DNA from: Acidimicrobiales bacterium
GTDB taxonomy: Bacteria; Actinomycetota; Acidimicrobiia; Acidimicrobiales; JAKAVM01
Length of the DNA stretch: 32,565 nt
NCBI GenBank assembly: GCA_027452005.1
Contig: DAIDHF010000033.1
Span: 1 to 32,565 of the forward strand
Reading direction: 5' to 3'
A program made the translations under genes and the position numbers. Positions 1 to 6,740 of the stretch are shown here, in pieces. The number at the start of each line of letters is the position of its first letter. Position 1 is the stretch's first letter. The notes below the pieces were generated by a model, which had not been told where the DNA came from, ran no database searches, and saw nothing but the letters and a program-made list of their open reading frames with translations.

Positions 1-1150
1 CTTCTTTTGTATATAGGCCGGGGCGGTTTCTAACTGGAGTTACCTTTGCCATTAGGTCGATCCCTTTTCCTTTTAGAAGCTCCCGTGATGGGCCATCTCC
101 ATAGGCGCCATCTCCAATTACTAGAGGAGCCGAGTCGTCTTGGGAATTGTCAGATTCGAGCTCTTGGGTGAGTTCATTGATGGCATCGTGATCATGGGCA
201 TTTGCTTTAGTGGCAGTAGTTTCACAAATAATCTCACTGTCAGGTTCTATCGAGACGTGGGTCTTATATCCGTCAAAGCGCTTGTTCTTGGATTTGTGAC
301 CGTGCCTGGCTTCGGTGTCTATCGTTGAAATGACTCTGTCTTTAGCGACTCGTTTGGCTATTTTAAATACTCCAGTTTCATCTTGTTCAATGTCCTGGCC
401 AGATACCAATGCAAGCAGCTCCACTGCTTCTTTGGCTGGTTCACTAAGTTCTATGTCAGAAATATCCTCTATGGCTTGAAGTGCTAAAAGTGAGTCATTT
501 ACGAGTTCGTCAACTAAAGCCTCTCTGGCTTCTTTGTCATCCCAGTCACAAGGGGGTTTGCCTAAAGTGTCGTATTTATCATCCCGTTTTAGAGTTGAGC
601 GAACCTTCTCTGATGCCTCATTGGGAAGCAGGTTTAATACCTTTCTAATTGAAGCTCGAAGCTGGGTTACTGTATCTTGTGTTGCAACTGAGTCATATAG
701 AGCAGTTGAATCAAATACCCTGGTCTTTGACTTTAGAACTCCTGATGATTTAGCTATTGCGACCGTGTCTTGAAAGAGCCTCCTTGGTCTATTTGATGCC
801 CTAAGGCGATTTCTAAGTCCCACCAGCACTGTTGAACTGGGAGGTGCAGGAGCTAATTCACATCCCGCTGATGCCTGCCACCTTAGGTCAAAAGCAAAAG
901 TGTCAACAGCCTCTCTGTCAGATAATCCCTCTAAGGACTGGAGCAACATGATTGTTGCAAGAATTCTTGCCGGAATTGTCGGCCTTCCCCTACTGGAATC
1001 TAAGTAGAGATCTGAAAAGTAGTCATCTGGGAAGAGAGCCCCACCATGGTCTGTTAGGAACCTATAGATGGAGGTCTCATCCAAACGATCTTCTAAAAGA
1101 CTCGCAGGATCATTGAATTGAGCTTGTTTTGAAAGAAGTCCTATGGCCAT
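1..1150 (-). CDS. IS1182-family transposase, 3' end cut by window edge
   Basis: Open reading frame from ATG at 1150 running without a stop off the left edge (about 383 codons visible). The N-terminal part resembles the IS1182/DUF772 transposase domain (residues about 20-110, including a run LEGLSDREAVDTFAFDLRW). Further on is the typical stretch STIDTEARHGHKSKNKRFDG, followed by a DDE-type strand VIGDGAYGDG near residue 360. The catalytic Glu would lie beyond the edge. The reading frame is intact within the window, so the protein could be functional if its end is present outside. Its upstream region is interrupted by an ISL3 element only 35 bp before the start codon, which probably separates it from its own promoter. 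Family assignment is from recognised motifs; the exact IS name is not known. Confidence 0.85.
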   Translation of the reverse strand, partial: MAIGLLSKQAQFNDPASLLEDRLDETSIYRFLTDHGGALFPDDYFSDLYLDSSRGRPTIPARILATIMLLQSLEGLSDREAVDTFAFDLRWQASAGCELAPAPPSSTVLVGLRNRLRASNRPRRLFQDTVAIAKSSGVLKSKTRVFDSTALYDSVATQDTVTQLRASIRKVLNLLPNEASEKVRSTLKRDDKYDTLGKPPCDWDDKEAREALVDELVNDSLLALQAIEDISDIELSEPAKEAVELLALVSGQDIEQDETGVFKIAKRVAKDRVISTIDTEARHGHKSKNKRFDGYKTHVSIEPDSEIICETTATKANAHDHDAINELTQELESDNSQDDSAPLVIGDGAYGDGPSRELLKGKGIDLMAKVTPVRNRPGLYTKE

Positions 1151-1184
1151 AAACTATTTTCCCATATCGAACAGAAAATCGGGA

Positions 1185-1192
1185 GTATTCAC
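1185..1192. repeat. 8-bp target site duplication of ISL3 element, left copy
   Basis: GTATTCAC here is repeated exactly at 2751-2758, immediately outside both inverted repeats of the ISL3 element. ISL3-family elements make 8-bp duplications, so this fixes both ends and shows a simple transposition event. Confidence 0.93.
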
Positions 1193-1216
1193 GGTTCTCC
1201 TCGGGTTTCCGTGGGT
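1193..1216. repeat. ISL3 terminal inverted repeat, transposase 3' side
   Basis: 24-bp end beginning GGTTCTCCTCGGGTTTC. It pairs with the complement of 2727-2750 at 19 of 24 positions; the mismatches are at repeat positions 3, 4, 6, 18 and 19. The TGA stop of the transposase (1216-1218) begins in its last base. Confidence 0.88.
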
Positions 1217-2518
1217 CATTTCGGGATAATCGGGACTCGCTCGCTGGGTAACTGAACAGTCATACCACCACAGCATAGGTAAATCATCGCGATAAGGGTG
1301 GCTGAGCTGTGATGTCCGTATCCACGGTGGTTGATAAGACGGATCTTTGAATTCAACCCTTCGAGCTTGGAGTTTGACAGCCCAAGTTCCACCGCTGCAA
1401 GGATGGAGTCGCGGTTGGATCGCACCGTCTTCGACAATGTGACGAAGGAGGGAATGCGGGATCGGCACGCCCACGCCAGCCACCAGTCGAGATGGACTGC
1501 TGCATCTTGGGGTCTCTTCAGTCGGTAGAGATCGCGGATGCCCTCTTTGAGCTGCCAACAACGGTAGAGTACCGAACGGGCGACACGCAGTTCGTGGAGC
1601 ACTTCTATCTGTTTGTCCGTCAGATCGTCAGGGTCCTTCACGAGTGCCCAGCGCGTATTCTTGATCCAGCGCACGTTGTTTCGCGGTGGAGATGGTGCGT
1701 CTAATAGCGGACGACCCCGGGGGCGTTTGGCCGTTGGATTGGTCTTGCGCTCGACGTTCCAGGCCCACCGCCGGGCTTTGTTGACGGCCTCGTTTGCGAG
1801 CTTTACCAGATGGAACGGATCGACGCATTGGGTGACATGACTAGCCTTGTTGTTCGTGGCTTTCTCGTATGCGCCTCCCATGTCTCGGGAGACCGCTTGG
1901 AGCTTGGCGAGGCGCTCTTCGCCCAGTTCGTCGTAGAAGGCTTCGAGCACTTTGTGGTCCTTGCCTTCTCCAGCCCACACGACGGCTCCGTCGGTGTCGT
2001 GGTCGGCGACGATGGTCAAATACCGGTGTCCCTTTCGGTAGGAGACCTCGTCCACGCCGATGCGGTACAGGTCGTCCAGACGAGTATCGTCGATGGTCTC
2101 CATGACCACATCGGTCACGATCTTGGCCACCGCCTCCCAGGAGACCCGCAGCAGCTTGGAAATTGTCGTCTTGTCAGTACGCTGGGCAAGCCAGGCAACG
2201 ACATCCTGGAAGTCGCGGGAATGGCGTGCCCTCGGCCTTGCCCAGGGAACCTCCTCGGTTACCACTTTCTTGCAGCGCCGACAGTCGATCCGGCAGATCT
2301 CGGCTTCAAGAAAGCACCGGGTGGCACCCAGATCGAGGTGGCGCCACCTGCGCACGGAACGGTCGTAGGAGGACCAGGTCTTGAAACCACATGGACAGCG
2401 GTGCTTGCGCCTCTTACTCCGAATCCCAACGACGATGCCTTCCGGAGTATAAGGTCACCGAGGTTACCGATATCCCGACGATTGCCAGTATGATATTGAA
2501 TGCAGTAGTGACGCGCAC
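1216..2518 (-). pseudogene. ISL3-family transposase, frameshifted near its N-terminus
   Basis: The main frame (2355 to 1216, 379 codons, extendable upstream to about 2454 without a start codon) holds nearly all of the protein. Cysteine pairs of the zinc-finger region come first (CPCG, then CRRCKK), followed by the DDE core: GVDEVSYRKGHRYLTIVADHD, AVSRDMGGAY, and LSNSKLEGLNSKIRLINHRG for the final Glu. The normal N-terminus (VRVTTAFNIILAIVG) lies in another frame, starting at GTG 2518. That start has a good ribosome site (AAGGGA, 6 nt before the GTG). The frames meet at about 2445-2460, where one base is extra or two are missing. The family usually has one uninterrupted protein of about 400-440 residues. 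A sequencing error or unrecognised frameshifting could give the same picture, but inactivation is the simplest reading. Confidence 0.85.
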
Positions 2519-2592
2519 GTTTTTCCCTTCTAGAGCTGGTAGTTTCTCACTAAATAGCCTAGACGAGACGCGTGCGCGTCCTATTGCAACAA

Positions 2593-2614
2593 GGTCCCGG
2601 CTAACGCCGGGACC
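2593..2614. other. Perfect stem-loop in the ISL3 leader
   Basis: GGTCCCGGC-TAAC-GCCGGGACC: a 9-bp perfect stem with a 4-nt loop, 75 bp upstream of the transposase start. There is no T-run, so it is not a classical terminator on either strand. It may limit read-through transcription into the transposase, or be part of the transposase-binding region. Confidence 0.6.
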
Positions 2615-2646
2615 CAAGAAAGGATTGCTGGCGGGACCTACACGGT

Positions 2647-2699
2647 GGCGGGCGTCAAGGGTGCGCTACGCCAGCCGCAAGCCGCCCTTGACTCCCGCC
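2647..2699. other. Long stem-loop in the ISL3 leader
   Basis: Arms 2647-2661 (GGCGGGCGTCAAGGG) and 2685-2699 (CCCTTGACTCCCGCC) pair at 14 of 15 positions around a 23-nt loop. It lies 28 bp inside the right inverted repeat. The location fits an end-recognition or transcription-blocking structure; its function is unknown. Confidence 0.6.
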
Positions 2700-2726
2700 T
2701 TCCACCCCCCCGAAACCCCATTCGGG

Positions 2727-2750
2727 ACCCATAGAAACCCGAGGTGTGCC
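2727..2750. repeat. ISL3 terminal inverted repeat, transposase 5' side
   Basis: Its complement reads GGCACACCTCGGGTTTCT and matches the other end (1193-1216) at 19 of 24 positions. It directly abuts the right target duplication. Confidence 0.88.
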
Positions 2751-2758
2751 GTATTCAC
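2751..2758. repeat. 8-bp target site duplication of ISL3 element, right copy
   Basis: GTATTCAC, identical to 1185-1192, flanks the right inverted repeat. Confidence 0.93.
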
Positions 2759-2763
2759 ATCGA

Positions 2764-3948
2764 TTAAATGAGCAGCCTCCTAGAGTGACGAAGTGAATTA
2801 TTAATTGCCTCCTGAATAATTCGAAACACCCCAAGTTCAACAGCATCACTAAGGCGCTCCTCAATCCCTTTAGTCTTTAGGTCAATTCTCGTATCATGCC
2901 CATCCTCTAAATCAGAGACCAGCGCTCGCAAGGCGGCAATAAGTCCAAGCTGGTCTAAGCCAACAGGACGGAGCCCCTTGATCACATTTCTAAGTTGGGC
3001 AACAATCTCAAGGATTACCTTCCGTAGTTTTAGAAAAGTTTCACCACTATCACTAGAGACAGATTTTTCCACTTCTAATTCTGCCTTACGCGACAGCTGA
3101 ATAAGTGCTTGCAAAGGTTCATCATGAATTTCTCGTGCGATCCGCCTTCGCTCCTCCTCTTGGGTATTGATTAGCATTGCTGCAAATGCGCGTTCCCTTT
3201 GTTCTTCCGTTACATCCTGAAATACCAGTTGTCTTTCAGAGCTAACGTTGGGATCAATTGATGTAATTTCGCTAACTAATAACCTAAAATTAAAGTATTT
3301 TCCATTAGCTTCACCTGCTCGGATTGAAACCGTCTGCTTGTTACAAGCGACACTATTTATATCAATATCGAATACCTCTGAAGTATCTCGCCCAACTATA
3401 TTGTTTCCAAACATTCTAGTTGCCTCTGGGTTGGCCTCAACTATAATCCTGTCACTATTGATCAAGATAATTGGTGCGCTATTTGCTTCAAATAGTTCAC
3501 GATATCTTGTTTCGGCTTCTAACACTTTTTTCTTTGCTTGCAACGCCTTGGTCCGCTCAACGGACTCCTTTTCGACTCTGATGCCTACAAAGATGGCTGC
3601 CGCGACAATAAGGCTAAGCTCAGTAATATCATTTATTGGATGACCTTGCTCATTAGGAAGAGCCAAATCGGGCAGCCAGGCCACAGTCGCCCAAATTGAG
3701 GTGGCTACTGATCCCGACAAACCGTGCCGAATTGCTGCATATCCGATAGGGATTAGCAGCAATTCGACAGGTACGCTCGTTGGAAAAATATTCTCAACAC
3801 TGGATATGTATAGATCTCCCATTAAGTGCAATCCTGCTAACACGAGAACCATGCCTTGTATCAGCCAGAAAGACCTATCTCTCCATGGTGGATGGCTTGC
3901 CCGATCCCAAAGTTCCGATATGGACACTTTGCTGCTTTCCCGAAGCAA
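2764..3948 (-). pseudogene. Sensor histidine kinase (NarL-partner type), 3' end lost to an IS
   Basis: 394 codons. Residues about 27-125 contain four probable membrane segments (a MASE-like sensor). Residues 145-250 form a PAS domain (RYRELFEANSAPIILIN). Residues 262-330 form the HisKA_3 dimerisation/phosphoacceptor domain, with phosphorylatable His275 in AREIHDE. The ATP-binding domain starts normally (QEAINNSLRHS, the N-box, 379-389) but then changes to RRLLI and stops. The G1 and G2 boxes are missing, so the protein should not autophosphorylate. The break coincides with the inferred outer end of the IS1182-like element. The TTG start at 3948 has a weak ribosome site; GTG at 3927, preceded by GGGAAAG, is an alternative. 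It is co-oriented with the regulator gene, 51 bp downstream of its stop. It probably once sensed a signal for the divergent redox genes (inference). Confidence 0.85.
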
Positions 3949-3999
3949 ACCCGAGTGTCCTATCTCTTGAATGCGTAAGAAGTTACTTTGTACACGCTA

Positions 4000-4791
4000 T
4001 TATCTCGAATTGTCAATGTTTCCATTTGATATGAGGTGATTGTTTATAGCATAGATCACTGCTTCCGTCCTGGAGCGCACGGCAAATTTGGAAAGAATAT
4101 TTGATACATAACTCTCGACTGTTCTAACACCAAGATTGAGATCACGAGCTATTTCCTTATTAGAATTTCCAAGCGCAAGCATTTTTAGTACGTCGATTTC
4201 TCTTCTCGTCAACTCCTCACGAGTATGACGGTCAAGTTGATGCCAATACTTGCCGAGCCGCTTGGATACCCCGTCATCAAGCACGGTGGAACCGGTTGCA
4301 ACCGCACGGACAGCTCCAATCAATTCCGAAATTCCGACAGTCTTCAAAAGATATCCATGAGCTCCAGCTCCTAATGCTTCCACTGCAAATACATACTCAT
4401 CAAATGCAGAGAGTATTAGACATTTTATTTGTGAGCTTCGTTTCTTGGACTCACGAACTAGGTCAATCCCAGAAATACCCGGAAGTTGAATGTCCACGAT
4501 CATTACATCAAAAGATAAACGTGCTAGTAGCTCTAGGGCTTCTTCTCCGCTGCCGGCTTCCCCTACGACTTGGATATCAGAACATTGCTCCAACAACTCA
4601 CGTGTTCCCTCTCTGACCATACGATGATCCTCCACAAGAACCACGTTGATCTTCTGGCCCAATTTATGTTCATTGCCCATGTTAAGATTTCCCATCACTC
4701 TACTACCGTACGATGCAGAGGAACGATTTTCTATAGGGCTTTCCGGGATCAATAGCCCAGTAATTCCACTGTTTGGCGAATTCACTCTCAC
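4000..4791 (-). CDS. NarL/LuxR-type response regulator
   Basis: Receiver domain at about residues 48-165, with acidic pocket E54/D55, phosphoacceptor D100 (VMIVDIQLPG) and conserved K150 (GYLLK). A LuxR-type helix-turn-helix follows at about 193-252 (LTRREIDVLKMLALGNSNKEIA, then GVRTVESYVSNILSK), which is a complete DNA-binding domain. The start is uncertain. The longest form uses GTG 4791 behind TAGAGG; ATGs at 4695 and 4680 would give the family's usual short N-terminus (about 225-230 residues), so the first 32-37 residues may be untranslated. It heads a two-gene unit with the truncated kinase downstream and is divergent from the redox genes at 5156 onward. With the partner kinase broken, it may be an orphan unless another kinase or small phosphodonor serves it. 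Confidence 0.92.
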   Translation of the reverse strand: MRVNSPNSGITGLLIPESPIENRSSASYGSRVMGNLNMGNEHKLGQKINVVLVEDHRMVREGTRELLEQCSDIQVVGEAGSGEEALELLARLSFDVMIVDIQLPGISGIDLVRESKKRSSQIKCLILSAFDEYVFAVEALGAGAHGYLLKTVGISELIGAVRAVATGSTVLDDGVSKRLGKYWHQLDRHTREELTRREIDVLKMLALGNSNKEIARDLNLGVRTVESYVSNILSKFAVRSRTEAVIYAINNHLISNGNIDNSR

Positions 4792-5155
4792 ATGCCTCTA
4801 TCTAGGGACACAGCTGGTTTACATATCGGGCTGAACATTTAGAGAACTACTAACATGTCAGTCACATTTTGTATCCTATTTTCTCAGATTTTCAAGATAT
4901 TAGGTAGTGACATTGGTCCCAAATACTTACAAACTCCGTAAGTTGACTTTACAATTTTTCGATTGATTCCGAATCCATAAACGCCTAACGGTCGTGGATA
5001 TTACGGTATTAAATTACCGTAGGTTTCGGCTAGTAATTCATGCTTTTCAAATAGATACTAAATACATTGAAGCTTGCTTGCCTTGAGTGCGTATGGCTGA
5101 CTTAAAGCCGAAGTAATGCTTCATAGAATATCTGTCAAATAAAGGAGATTATTAT
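4792..5155. promoter_or_regulatory. 364-bp divergent intergenic region between regulator and redox operon
   Basis: No gene is visible here. The stretch is AT-rich and must hold promoters for both the regulator (minus) and the cupredoxin gene (plus). I see no convincing -35/-10 pair: TTGACT at 4943-4948 lacks a good -10 at normal spacing. The clear element is the palindrome at 5002-5021. A strong ribosome site for the plus-strand gene, AAAGGAG, lies at 5141-5147. Confidence 0.55.
5002..5021. promoter_or_regulatory. Candidate operator palindrome
   Basis: TACGGTA-TTAAAT-TACCGTA: perfect 7-bp arms around a 6-bp AT spacer, 135 bp before the cupredoxin start and 211 bp before the regulator start. 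Dyad sites of this size are typical for dimeric LuxR-type regulators, and the divergent gene encodes one. Binding by that regulator is inference. Confidence 0.45.
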
Positions 5156-5794
5156 ATGCGTCCCACCTATATCCGTCTATCGCGGTGTATCAGTTCACGT
5201 GCAACTGGAGTTATTGGTGTATTGTTCGTTGGTCTAACTCTCGCTATTGGAGCTTCAGCATGTGGATCCACTACAAGCGCGTCAGGATCAACAGCTGCGG
5301 CTGCTACGGCTCCAACGACGGTACACCTCTATACGACGATCCTCACAGGGGGAATGATTAACAACTCCAACGGACCTGCCCAAGGGCCCAAGTATGTACC
5401 AGCCAACATGATAGTTCCCAAGGGAGCACGGGTTGTTCTGACAATCATAAGTTATGACGACGGCCCTACCCCATTTCCAAATGCCAGTTCACCTTATCTG
5501 ACGGTCTCTGGAGGAACTGAAACAATTTCAGGTAGTCCAATTACGTCTATGTCCAATGCACAAATTGCTCATACCTTTACAATTCCGAGTTTAGGCATTA
5601 ATGCCGTTATCCCGGCTGCGCCAGCCCGAGGAAATGGTGAGTATATGCCGGTAACTGTGACATTTACCTTTACCGCCACCAAGTCTGGCACATTTGACTG
5701 GGAGTGCCTAGACCCTTGTGGTACCGGGGCTGATGGAATGGGAGGGGCAATGGCAACTCAGGGCTATATGAAAGGTACTCTCACCATCGCGTAG
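5156..5794 (+). CDS. Cupredoxin-like lipoprotein with CuA-like Cys motif
   Basis: 212 codons. ATG 5156 is preceded by AAAGGAG at 8 nt. Basic residues and a hydrophobic stretch (17-33) end in lipobox GASAC, so the mature protein is probably a lipoprotein anchored at Cys36. The remainder resembles a cupredoxin beta-sandwich (VPANMIVPKGARVVLTI near 81-97). Candidate copper ligands are His139 (AHTF) and, in WECLDPCGTGADGM, Cys184, Cys188 and Met195. This matches the CuA pattern C-x3-C-x3-H-x2-M except that Ala192 replaces His. It may be a type-1 or altered CuA electron carrier outside the membrane. As first gene of the redox set, it probably exchanges electrons with the NrfC-type protein (inference). 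The fold is judged by pattern only. Confidence 0.75.
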   Translation: MRPTYIRLSRCISSRATGVIGVLFVGLTLAIGASACGSTTSASGSTAAAATAPTTVHLYTTILTGGMINNSNGPAQGPKYVPANMIVPKGARVVLTIISYDDGPTPFPNASSPYLTVSGGTETISGSPITSMSNAQIAHTFTIPSLGINAVIPAAPARGNGEYMPVTVTFTFTATKSGTFDWECLDPCGTGADGMGGAMATQGYMKGTLTIA

Positions 5795-5858
5795 CGCTAC
5801 TACTCAAATATAGATAGATCAACAAGATCCGTACCTGCGGACAGAAAGGTAACAAAAG

Positions 5859-6737
5859 TTGGAGTCTTCTCGTAAAACAGTTGTGATACGTAGGCGATTA
5901 CCTAAAATACAATCGCAAACTGCCATGGTTGAAGGACAAATGCATAAGGGGGGTCGTATAAGCCGCCGTAGCTTCATGGGAGGGGTTGGTCTAATTGGAG
6001 CTAGCGCTTTAGCAACTACGAGTGCAATCGAGATTTTTGGAAATACTGCAAGCGCGGAGAGTCAATCAAGTTTACCACTTCATCAATGGGCAATGGTTTT
6101 TGATCTTCGCAACTGTGATGGATGCAAAGCTTGCACAATGGCCTGTCAGCAAAGGCACTCCTTAGCCGCAGAGCAAACCTGGATAAAGGTCTATACCATG
6201 CAAAGTGCAGCTGGTCAGACTTACCACATGGCACGACCTTGTATGATGTGCGAAAACCCTCCCTGTATGTACGTATGTCCAGTTGGAGCAACCTTCCGCA
6301 CTAACGAAGGTATTGTACTGGTAGATCAAAGTGCTTGTATCGGCTGCCGAACTTGTATGGCAGCATGCCCGTATGAAGCTCGATACTTCAACTGGTCTAC
6401 TCCTCCAGCTGCAGCACGCATTCCTGGAATGAAGCAATCTCCAGAATGGCCGGTTCCTCAGATAAAGGACACCGTCGGCAAGTGTGTGTGGTGCGCAGAC
6501 AGGCTACCTCACGGTGAACTTCCTGCCTGCGTTGCTGGGTGTCCTATGGGAGTTATTTATATAGGAGATCTGTCAAACGACCTAGCAATTAATAGCGCGG
6601 GTAATGTCGTAAAGTTGTCTAGCTTTTTACGAGATAATGATGCTTACAGATTTCAAGAGTCTTACGGAACCAATCCGCGTGTTTGGTACATACCCGGGCA
6701 TGGCCAAGACCTAAATAACGATTCAGCATCGGCCTAG
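5859..6737 (+). CDS. Tat-exported NrfC-type ferredoxin, four [4Fe-4S] clusters
   Basis: 292 codons from TTG 5859, chosen because AGAAAGG lies 9 nt upstream; the internal ATG at 5925 has no ribosome site. A twin-arginine signal (SRRSFMG, R36/R37, then a hydrophobic stretch) exports the folded protein. Four cysteine quartets follow: 86/89/92/96, 128/131/136/140, 160/163/166/170 and 209/212/224/228, the standard set of the DmsB/PsrB/NrfC family. The C-terminal pattern and own Tat signal are closest to NrfC, which passes electrons between a membrane NrfD subunit and a partner enzyme. DmsB-type subunits usually lack their own signal. NrfD follows 3 bp downstream, so the two surely form a complex. 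No molybdopterin or multihaem catalytic subunit is adjacent. Confidence 0.9.
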   Translation: MESSRKTVVIRRRLPKIQSQTAMVEGQMHKGGRISRRSFMGGVGLIGASALATTSAIEIFGNTASAESQSSLPLHQWAMVFDLRNCDGCKACTMACQQRHSLAAEQTWIKVYTMQSAAGQTYHMARPCMMCENPPCMYVCPVGATFRTNEGIVLVDQSACIGCRTCMAACPYEARYFNWSTPPAAARIPGMKQSPEWPVPQIKDTVGKCVWCADRLPHGELPACVAGCPMGVIYIGDLSNDLAINSAGNVVKLSSFLRDNDAYRFQESYGTNPRVWYIPGHGQDLNNDSASA

Positions 6738-6740
6738 AAA

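Larger units (their letters stand above)
1193..2750 (-). mobile_element. ISL3-family insertion sequence, complete ends, 1558 bp
   Basis: The element is bounded by imperfect inverted repeats (1193-1216 and 2727-2750; 19 of 24 positions match, with a shared core CCTCGGGTTTC) and an 8-bp direct duplication GTATTCAC. It carries one transposase gene on the minus strand, whose stop codon overlaps the left repeat, and a 232-bp leader with two strong stem-loops. It is inserted 35 bp upstream of the IS1182-type transposase start, so it is younger than that element. The transposase is frameshifted, so this copy is probably not autonomous. Confidence 0.92.
1..2779 (-). mobile_element. IS1182-like element, interrupted by ISL3, 3' part outside window
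   Basis: The extent is inferred. The transposase gene (1-1150) plus its upstream DNA continue on the far side of the nested ISL3 copy (2759-2779). The kinase gene that follows loses its family sequence near 2780, where CTAG stands at 2780-2783; this is a plausible palindromic target, though I cannot confirm that preference for this subgroup. The far terminal repeat is outside the window, so the inverted repeat could not be checked. The outer end could lie a few bases either side of 2779. Confidence 0.5.

Noticed and set aside
140-773. Short plus-strand open frames in the left edge
   Set aside because: They are antisense to the IS1182-type transposase, which is continuous on the minus strand here.
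1810-2493. 227-codon open frame on the plus strand opposite the ISL3 transposase
   Set aside because: It mirrors the clearly recognised transposase on the other strand; no family motif, and long antisense frames are expected in GC-rich coding DNA.
4943-4971. TTGACT as a -35 box of a housekeeping promoter for the redox genes
   Set aside because: No acceptable -10 hexamer at 16-18 bp spacing, and it is about 190 bp from the start codon.
5002-5021. Palindrome as a classical NarL 7-2-7 site
   Set aside because: The spacer is 6 bp and the arms do not fit the NarL heptamer consensus; kept only as a general dyad operator candidate.
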